A stretch of 64,000 nucleotides of DNA from Chloroflexota bacterium (lineage in GTDB: Bacteria; Chloroflexota; Dehalococcoidia; Lucifugimonadales; UBA3495). The first letter of the stretch is position 1. Every line of letters starts with the position of its first letter. Of the stretch, positions 1-4,467 are shown one piece after another. The notes below the pieces were generated by a model. It did not search any database and had not been told where the DNA came from. It was given only the letters and a program-made list of their open reading frames with translations. A program made the translations under genes and the position numbers. The stretch lies in the NCBI GenBank assembly GCA_026710825.1, contig JAPOQH010000010.1, positions 1-64,000 on the forward strand, written 5' to 3'.

Positions 1-1
1 C

Positions 2-79
2 GCCGTTCTGCTGCCCTTCGATTCCGAACCCGAGGTGGAGGTGTCAGTCGGCCTGCAGGTGTCCTACGACCTCAATTAG
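2..79 (+). CDS. C-terminal end of an upstream gene (partial)
   Basis: An open frame entering from the left edge encodes 25 residues ending in VSYDLN followed by TAG. It is too short to recognise. The coding reading is supported by the absence of stops and by the close spacing (35 bp) to the next gene on the same strand. The terminal alternating polar/hydrophobic run (EVEVSVGLQVSYDLN) would suit a final beta-strand, but no function can be assigned. Confidence 0.4.
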   Translation, partial: AVLLPFDSEPEVEVSVGLQVSYDLN

Positions 80-114
80 ACGCTCCACCAATCAAAATCT
101 ATCGCGAGGCCTCC

Positions 115-990
115 ATGACTGATTTCAACACCGGCTCCGTACAAGCCAACGGCATCGACTTCCACTACCTCGAAATGGGCGACGGTCCCCTGGCCATCTG
201 CCTCCACGGCTTCCCCGACCACGCGTACTCCTTCCGGCACCTGCTGCCCGATCTCGCCGCCGCCGGATTCCGCGCCGTCGCGCCCTTCATGCGCGGCTAC
301 GCTCCCACGTCCGCGCCCGCCGACGGTCGCTACCACTCGGCCCTCATGGCCCGCGACGCCGTCGAACTCATCGGCGCCCTGGGAGCCGACCGCGCCTACC
401 TCATCGGCAACGACTGGGGCGCCGGCGCCGTCGTCGGAGCCACCGCCCTCGCGCCCGAAAAGGTCATCAAGCTCGTCACCATCGCCTCCGGCCGCGTCGA
501 CCGCGATCTGAGCATGGAGTTCGAGTACCTGCGAGGCACCTGGCACGGCTTCTTTTTCCAGCGGCCAGAAGCAGACGATATCGTCGCTCACAACGACTAC
601 GCCTTCGTCGAGGGATGGTGGCGCTGGGCCTCGCCCGAGTGGGACATCCCTGCCGAGGCGCTGGAGAGCATCCGCTCCACCTTCCGCAAACCCGGCGTGG
701 TGCAGGCTGCCCTCGGCTACTACCGCGCCCGCTACGACGCGTCCCAGGTCGATGATCAGGTGCGCGCCGACCAGGCCGTAATCAGCGCCGGCCCCGTCAC
801 CGTGCCCACGCTGGCCCTCCACGGCACCCGCGACCGCCCGCGCCGCCTCGAGTCCTTCCTCAGCTCAGGCATGTACCAATACTTCAAGGGCGGCCTCGAA
901 AAGGTAATCATCCCCGGCACCGGCCACTTCATGCACCAGGAACGCCCCGAAGAGGTCAACCCCAAGATCCTCAAATTCCTCCAGCGCTGA
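115..990 (+). CDS. alpha/beta hydrolase, epoxide hydrolase/dehalogenase-like
   Basis: This 291-residue alpha/beta hydrolase is of the epoxide hydrolase type. The oxyanion motif HGFPDH lies at about residues 31-36. The nucleophile elbow reads GNDWG, with Asp100 as the expected nucleophile instead of Ser, as in soluble epoxide hydrolases and haloalkane dehalogenases. The catalytic His is probably H271 in GTGHFMHQERPEEV. No signal peptide is visible, so it should be cytosolic. Length is normal for the family. In known members the Asp attacks an epoxide or carbon-halogen bond and water releases the diol or alcohol. The substrate cannot be told from sequence. Confidence 0.88.
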   Translation: MTDFNTGSVQANGIDFHYLEMGDGPLAICLHGFPDHAYSFRHLLPDLAAAGFRAVAPFMRGYAPTSAPADGRYHSALMARDAVELIGALGADRAYLIGNDWGAGAVVGATALAPEKVIKLVTIASGRVDRDLSMEFEYLRGTWHGFFFQRPEADDIVAHNDYAFVEGWWRWASPEWDIPAEALESIRSTFRKPGVVQAALGYYRARYDASQVDDQVRADQAVISAGPVTVPTLALHGTRDRPRRLESFLSSGMYQYFKGGLEKVIIPGTGHFMHQERPEEVNPKILKFLQR

Positions 991-999
991 CCCCCAACC

Positions 1000-1025
1000 T
1001 AGGGGCAAATAACCATTCGCCCCTA
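1000..1025. repeat. palindromic intergenic repeat, degenerate copy
   Basis: TAGGGGCAAATAACC-ATTCGCCCCTA lies just after the hydrolase stop. It is an imperfect copy of the inverted repeat found nearly perfect at 14879-14910 and 48114-48140, and degenerate at 9139-9165. It can fold as a hairpin with GGGGC/GCCCC arms. It may act as a terminator-like stem or be a non-autonomous repeat. Confidence 0.6.
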
Positions 1026-1066
1026 CACCTTTTCCATAAATCTCATCCCCCATGTCCCGTAGGGAT

Positions 1067-1147
1067 GGGTTTCAAACCCGCCCTCAATCTGCAACTGGCA
1101 ACATGCCGCATGCCGAACCCCACCCAATCAAAATCCTGTCCATCCCG
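1067..1147 (+). repeat. intergenic repeat block (pairs with 2664-2756)
   Basis: The block begins with the palindrome GGGTTTCAAACCC, then CCTCAATCT, then CGCATGCC, and ends in AATCAAAATCCTGTCCATCCCG. The same order of motifs, diverged, recurs at 2664-2756 on the other side of the IS110 element. The final 22 bp (1126-1147) belong to the dispersed repeat used as target by the IS. No coding potential is evident. Confidence 0.6.
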
Positions 1148-1205
1148 CCCCCCAGTTCGACTCCGGAAAATGCATCCGCCTATAACCCGGCAATACCCCA
1201 CCCCG

Positions 1206-1232
1206 CTCATGGTGAGCCGGTCGAACCATGAG
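1206..1232. repeat. short inverted repeat CTCATGGT...ACCATGAG
   Basis: CTCATGGT and ACCATGAG flank an 11-base centre (GAGCCGGTCGA). This is a perfect 8-bp inverted repeat in non-coding DNA, similar to short palindromic repeats that occur in the intergenic DNA of many bacteria. No U-run follows, so it is not an obvious terminator. Confidence 0.5.
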
Positions 1233-1282
1233 CCCGCCTTTCGCTAGGTACGGGGCAGCAACACCAACGTCACCCAATCAAA

Positions 1283-1364
1283 ATCCTTGTATCTTGGAGA
1301 CACAAGACTCGGCAGGCCGTTTCATCCTTGTATCTTGGAGACACGAGACGCGGCAGACCGTTTC
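1283..1364 (+). repeat. two tandem 41-bp copies of the IS110 left end
   Basis: Units 1283-1323 and 1324-1364 are identical except for three substitutions. Each starts ATCCTTGTATCTTGG and ends GGCCGTTTC or GACCGTTTC. A third ATCCT follows at 1365 but then diverges. The unit is the first part of the IS left end, up to the bases that serve as left target guide in the bridge RNA. The divergence between units argues against very recent slippage and suggests they came from two different IS copies. Confidence 0.85.
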
Positions 1365-1480
1365 ATCCTGAGGCTCCGGAAGCCGTTGAACAGCAGGGTC
1401 GCCGCGTCGTTTCCCTTGGCTAACCCGAACAGTTGTGGGGGGTGAGACCCCGTATTGCAAGGCTGGGTAGTCCAAGGCTG
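1341..1480 (+). ncRNA. candidate IS110 bridge RNA
   Basis: Two stem-loops precede the transposase. Loop 1 is closed by CGGC-A-GACC (1351-1359) pairing GGTCGCCG (1397-1404) and capped by GGCT/AGCC (1372-1384). Its 5' side has ATCCT (1365-1369), matching the left target plus core; its 3' side has TGAACAG (1387-1393), the exact complement of core plus right target CTGTTCA (2494-2500). Loop 2 is closed by CCTTGG (1414-1419)/CCAAGG (1472-1477) and CTA-CC/GGGTAG, and capped by GGGGT/ACCCC. It holds ACAGTTG (1429-1435), identical to the right end just before the CT core (2487-2493), and CAAG (1458-1461), the complement of CTTG at the left end. This is the architecture known for IS110 bridge RNAs. 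RNA ends are not determined. Confidence 0.78.
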
Positions 1481-1526
1481 GTTACCCCGAGGACTGACAC
1501 GCCAAAGGTACAAAGGAGTGTAAAAC

Positions 1527-2471
1527 ATGAGCACCTCGGAAACAATCATCGGCATTGACGTATCCAAAGCTGTGCTGGACCTCTGGGTGCATCCGGAAGG
1601 CCGGGCCTGGCGGTGCGACTACACCGCAGAACCAGTGACGGAAGTGGTGGCGGAACTGACCCAGTTGCAGCCAGCACGCGTGATCGTCGAAGCCACCGGT
1701 GGACTGGAAACCCTGGTGGTATCGGAGTTGAGCGCCGCGGGGCTGCCGGTGGTAGTGGTCAATCCCAGGCAGGTGAGGGAGTTTGCCCGGGCCAGCGGAC
1801 GCCTGGCCAAGACCGACCGCCTGGATGCTGAACTGCTGGCACACTTCGGGAATGTGCTGCACCCTGCGCCCCGGCCCTTGCCCGATGCCGAGTTGCGTGA
1901 ACTGCGCACCCTGGTGTCCCGACGCCGACAACTCATCGCCATGCAGACCCAGGAGCGCAACCGCCGCCAGTTGACCACCGATCGCGTGGTGGAGCAGATC
2001 GACCAACACCTTGACCTGTTGAGCCAGCACATCGCGCAACTGGATCAGGACATCGCCGCCCTGCTCAGGGACAACCTGGTCTGGCAGACCCGGGCCAGGC
2101 TGCTGCGGAGCATACCCGGAGTGGGCCCCACTCTCACCGCCACCCTCATTGCCCAGCTGCCGGAATTGGGACAGGCCAGTCATAAGGAAATCGCCGCCCT
2201 GGCCGGTGTGGCGCCCTTCAACCGAGACAGCGGAACCATGCGGGGTAAACGCTCCGTGTGGGGAGGACGGGGACAGTTGCGCGCGGTACTGTACATGGCG
2301 ACCCTGGTGTCCACCAAGTGCAATCCGTCCATACGAGCCTGCTACCAGCGACTGTGTGCCGCTGGCAAGCCTCGCAAAGTGGCGTTGACCGCCTGCATGC
2401 GGAAACTGCTCATCATCTGCAACGCCGTCATCAAAACCCAAACCCCTTGGAACCCAGCAATCCCCGCATAG
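1527..2471 (+). CDS. IS110-family transposase (RuvC-like DEDD recombinase)
   Basis: The protein has 314 residues and a full-length IS110 architecture. The N-terminal RuvC-like domain carries the DEDD set: D11 (GIDVSK), E55 (VEATGG), D97 and D100 (KTDRLDA). A coiled-coil stretch spans about 135-180. The C-terminal Tnp_20 domain starts near 190 (LRSIPGVGPTLTATL), with the putative catalytic serine S235 in NRDSGT. All key residues are present, so the gene looks functional. The known role is RNA-guided recombination of the circular element into a target using a bridge RNA, here the candidate at 1341-1480. The ATG is preceded by AAGGAGTG. Confidence 0.95.
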   Translation: MSTSETIIGIDVSKAVLDLWVHPEGRAWRCDYTAEPVTEVVAELTQLQPARVIVEATGGLETLVVSELSAAGLPVVVVNPRQVREFARASGRLAKTDRLDAELLAHFGNVLHPAPRPLPDAELRELRTLVSRRRQLIAMQTQERNRRQLTTDRVVEQIDQHLDLLSQHIAQLDQDIAALLRDNLVWQTRARLLRSIPGVGPTLTATLIAQLPELGQASHKEIAALAGVAPFNRDSGTMRGKRSVWGGRGQLRAVLYMATLVSTKCNPSIRACYQRLCAAGKPRKVALTACMRKLLIICNAVIKTQTPWNPAIPA

Positions 2472-2586
2472 CCCTTGACCTTCAAGACAGTTGCTGTTCA
2501 TCCCGGTGAAATTTGCCGTCAGGATCTACCGTGCTAGATATGTCTGACGCCGGCACTCTGACGATGCGCGCAAACCAGACCGCCAT

Positions 2587-2620
2587 CCAATCCAAATCTT
2601 GTCAATCCTGTGCATCCATG
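2587..2620 (+). repeat. dispersed AATCAAAATCCTG-type repeat, diverged copy
   Basis: CCAATCCAAATCTTG followed by TCAATCCTGTGCATCC resembles the repeat at 1126-1147 and 2725-2756. It lies between the IS110 right flank and the glycosylase gene, so this 285-bp gap is largely made of repeat material. No gene is seen in it. Confidence 0.5.
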
Positions 2621-2663
2621 CAAAACCGAGATGTCAGGCACCCTCCCCCTTAGCCCGCAGGAG

Positions 2664-2756
2664 TCGGATTTCAAACCCGACCTCAATCTATGATAGTCAA
2701 CCAGCCGCATGCCCAACACCCTCCAATCAACATCCTGCCCATCCCGTTCATCCCGG
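2664..2756 (+). repeat. intergenic repeat block (pairs with 1067-1147)
   Basis: GGATTTCAAACCCG, CCTCAATCT, GCCGCATGCCCAACAC and then CCAATCAACATCCTGCCCATCCCGTTCATCCCGG follow in the same order as in 1067-1147. The terminal 2725-2756 portion is the longest intact example of the dispersed repeat, including the GTTCATCCCGG half that flanks the IS110 right end. Confidence 0.65.
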
Positions 2757-2780
2757 AAAAAATCGCCCCTGGGAATTGCC

Positions 2781-3485
2781 ATGAGTGATACCGCCAGCGC
2801 CGCCACCATAAGCGACATCCAGCAGCAGGTCATCGACTGCCGCAAATGCCCCCGCCTCGTCGAGTGGCGCGAGGAAACCGCCCGCGTCAAGCGCCGCATG
2901 TACCGCGACGAGGACTACTGGGGCCGTCCCCTGGCCGCGTTCGGCGACCCCGACGCCCGTCTGCTGGTGGTCGGCCTGGCCCCGGCCGCCCACGGAGGCA
3001 ACCGCACCGGCCGCATGTTCACCGGCGACCGCAGCGGCGACTGGCTCTTCGGCGCCCTCCACCGGGCCGGCTTCGCCAACCAGCCCGAGTCCATCCGACC
3101 CGGCGACGGCCTCGAACTAACCGGCGCCCTCATCACCGCCGCCGCACGCTGCGCGCCGCCGCAGAACAAGCTACGTCCCGACGAACTCACCGCCTGCCGT
3201 CCCTACATCACCCGCGAGATCGAACTGCTCACCGACCTCCGCGGCGTCGTCGCCCTGGGCCGCATCGCCTTCGACGCCTTCCTCCGAGCCTACGCTGCCG
3301 CCGGACGCACCCCGCCGGACCGCAAACCGCCCTTCGGACACAACGTCGCCACCGAACTCCCAAACGGCGGCCCCATCCTAATCGCCAGCTACCACCCCAG
3401 CCAGCAAAACACCCAAACAGGCCGCCTAACCCTGCCCATGCTCGACGCCGTCTTCACCCGCGCCCGCGCTGCCTGCCAAGCGTGA
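2781..3485 (+). CDS. type 5 uracil-DNA glycosylase (UdgB-like)
   Basis: This 234-residue glycosylase should excise uracil and other deaminated bases in base-excision repair. Cys20, Cys23, Cys124 and Cys139 have the spacing of a 4Fe-4S cluster in family 4/5 enzymes. The active-site loop reads GLAPAAHGGNRTG (65-77), with Ala where other UDG families have Asp or Asn, typical of family 5. The His motif is SYHPSQQN. ATG 2781 was chosen because the upstream in-frame residues are repeat DNA and the family starts just before the CRKCPRL motif. The 3' end is duplicated beyond the toxin-antitoxin genes (4244-4324), so the last few residues here may have been replaced. Confidence 0.9.
   Translation: MSDTASAATISDIQQQVIDCRKCPRLVEWREETARVKRRMYRDEDYWGRPLAAFGDPDARLLVVGLAPAAHGGNRTGRMFTGDRSGDWLFGALHRAGFANQPESIRPGDGLELTGALITAAARCAPPQNKLRPDELTACRPYITREIELLTDLRGVVALGRIAFDAFLRAYAAAGRTPPDRKPPFGHNVATELPNGGPILIASYHPSQQNTQTGRLTLPMLDAVFTRARAACQA
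3405..3469 (+). repeat. 65-bp direct repeat, left copy (glycosylase 3' end)
   Basis: The last coding part of the glycosylase gene matches 4248-4312 at 64 of 65 positions (A3419 versus C4262). The two copies bracket the VapBC-type pair exactly, at an offset of 843 bp. This is the arrangement expected after integration, or homology-mediated gain, of a mobile module at the 3' end of a gene. Confidence 0.9.
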
Positions 3486-3501
3486 CGCTGATTGCGAGAT
3501 T

Positions 3502-3921
3502 CTATTCCGCTTCCCAAGGGTTGACGATCTCGATATCCAACCCGTCAAAGTCCCTGACATTCCGCGTTGCTATCGTCAAACCGTTGGCTTTGGCGATACC
3601 AGCGATCAGCGCGTCGCCAAGATCGAGTGTCCTGCCCGAACACCGGGCTTCGGCTCGGAGCAGCGCAGCCGACTCCGCGGCCGGTCGATCCAAGGGCAAT
3701 ATACGATCATCGTATCTGGTCAAGATATCCTCATGGCTGGCGTATAGCCTATTGCGCCGTTGCCCTTCAGGCAGAGGTTGTAGTCCGTATTCCAGTTCGT
3801 GGACCACTACTGATGCCAGCCAGAGGTCATCGTGCTCTATAAGAAATGAGATTACTCCCGGATTCGGAACGTCGTTGCTCAGCTCCGAAACTACGTTGGT
3901 ATCCAGTAGATAACCGGTCAT
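3502..3921 (-). CDS. vapC: type II toxin, PIN-domain ribonuclease (VapC/FitB-like)
   Basis: This 139-residue PIN protein should be an endoribonuclease toxin. The acidic active-site residues are visible: D7 (LLDTNV), E42 (VHELEYG) and the pair around LDLGDALIAG near residue 100, followed by TRNVRDF. The start codon overlaps the stop of the upstream antitoxin gene as ATGA, indicating translational coupling. The pair lies antisense between two copies of the glycosylase 3' end. RNA targets of PIN toxins are often tRNA, but nothing here identifies one. Confidence 0.92.
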   Translation of the reverse strand: MTGYLLDTNVVSELSNDVPNPGVISFLIEHDDLWLASVVVHELEYGLQPLPEGQRRNRLYASHEDILTRYDDRILPLDRPAAESAALLRAEARCSGRTLDLGDALIAGIAKANGLTIATRNVRDFDGLDIEIVNPWEAE

Positions 3922-4202
3922 TCATCCATCTCATCGTTGAAGGGAATGATCCTTTTTGAACTTCGGTCCTCAGGAACCACCAAGTTCGTGCCCCGGGGCA
4001 TATTCTCAACCAGCCATTGCCCCAGCGTCATCTCAGGTTCATCCCGGTCTTCCCCATCCTCACCCGCTACTGGGGCCACGGCGAAGGTCTTCCCCGCATC
4101 GATATACTGAGGTCCTTCCGTTTCGGAAAGCCGCAGCACTTCCTCAAGATTTGCCTGCGCATCGGCAACTGACCACACCCGCCTGGGCTTATGCATCGTC
4201 AT
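3918..4202 (-). CDS. antitoxin of the VapBC-type pair (Phd/YefM-like)
   Basis: This is a 94-residue antitoxin candidate. The N-terminal part (KPRRVWSVADAQANLEEVLRLSETEGPQYI) resembles the Phd/YefM DNA-binding fold, and the acidic C-terminal part should wrap the toxin. ATG 4202 was chosen because GGAGGTGA lies 5 nt upstream; longer in-frame starts at 4217 and 4259 have no such site. Phd-type antitoxins usually repress their own operon. The stop overlaps the toxin start. Confidence 0.85.
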   Translation of the reverse strand: MTMHKPRRVWSVADAQANLEEVLRLSETEGPQYIDAGKTFAVAPVAGEDGEDRDEPEMTLGQWLVENMPRGTNLVVPEDRSSKRIIPFNDEMDE

Positions 4203-4243
4203 ACCCGTCACCTCCATAAACGAAGTGTACACCCCTGATGCGG

Positions 4244-4324
4244 CCACCAAAACACCCAAACCGGCCGCCTAACCCTGCCCATGCTCGACGCCGTCTTCAC
4301 CCGCGCCCGCGCGGCGTGCGGGTA
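4244..4324 (+). pseudogene. duplicated 3' end of the uracil-DNA glycosylase gene
   Basis: 4248-4312 repeats 3405-3469 almost perfectly and remains readable in frame, ending ARAACG-TAG at 4324. There is no start or upstream part, so it cannot be expressed as a functional enzyme. It probably preserves the original end of the glycosylase gene, while the active copy carries the end delivered with the toxin-antitoxin module, or the reverse. Confidence 0.85.
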
Positions 4325-4467
4325 GTGACGCCCGCCAGTTACCATATTGGTGAATGTCTGGCATGATGTCTGTTGCGCACCTTGCTTTAACTCGGTAGCG
4401 TATTTTAATCCCACTGGCTGACATTTAGTGATTGACCCTCAACAAAACAATGGAGTAAGTATCCACC

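Larger units (their letters stand above)
1286..2495 (+). mobile_element. IS110-family insertion sequence
   Basis: The element consists of a non-coding left end, the transposase at 1527-2471 and only about 22 bp of right end. IS110 elements lack terminal inverted repeats and insert at a core dinucleotide. Here CT occurs at both junctions: ...AATCAAAATC-CT-TGTATC on the left (1286-1287, or 1327-1328 for the inner copy) and ...ACAGTTG-CT-GTTCATCCCGG on the right (2494-2495). Joining the flanks at CT gives AATCAAAATCCTGTTCATCCCGG, which matches the dispersed repeat seen intact at 1126-1147 and 2725-2756. The intact element is probably 1327-2495, with 1286-1326 a remnant of another copy. Confidence 0.85.

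Noticed and set aside
1283..1364. Tandem 41-bp units as a CRISPR array
   Set aside because: Only two directly adjacent units without spacers, and they coincide with the IS110 left end.
1482..2501. Minus-strand open frame opposite the IS110 transposase
   Set aside because: Antisense shadow of the transposase; IS110 elements carry a single gene.
2846..3913. Plus-strand open frame of 355 codons overlapping the glycosylase
   Set aside because: Arg/Pro-rich shadow frame overlapping the true glycosylase frame and running antisense through the toxin gene.
3405..4312. The 65-bp repeats as tRNA-type attachment sites
   Set aside because: The repeated sequence is the coding 3' end of the glycosylase gene, not a tRNA, and there is no integrase in the unit.
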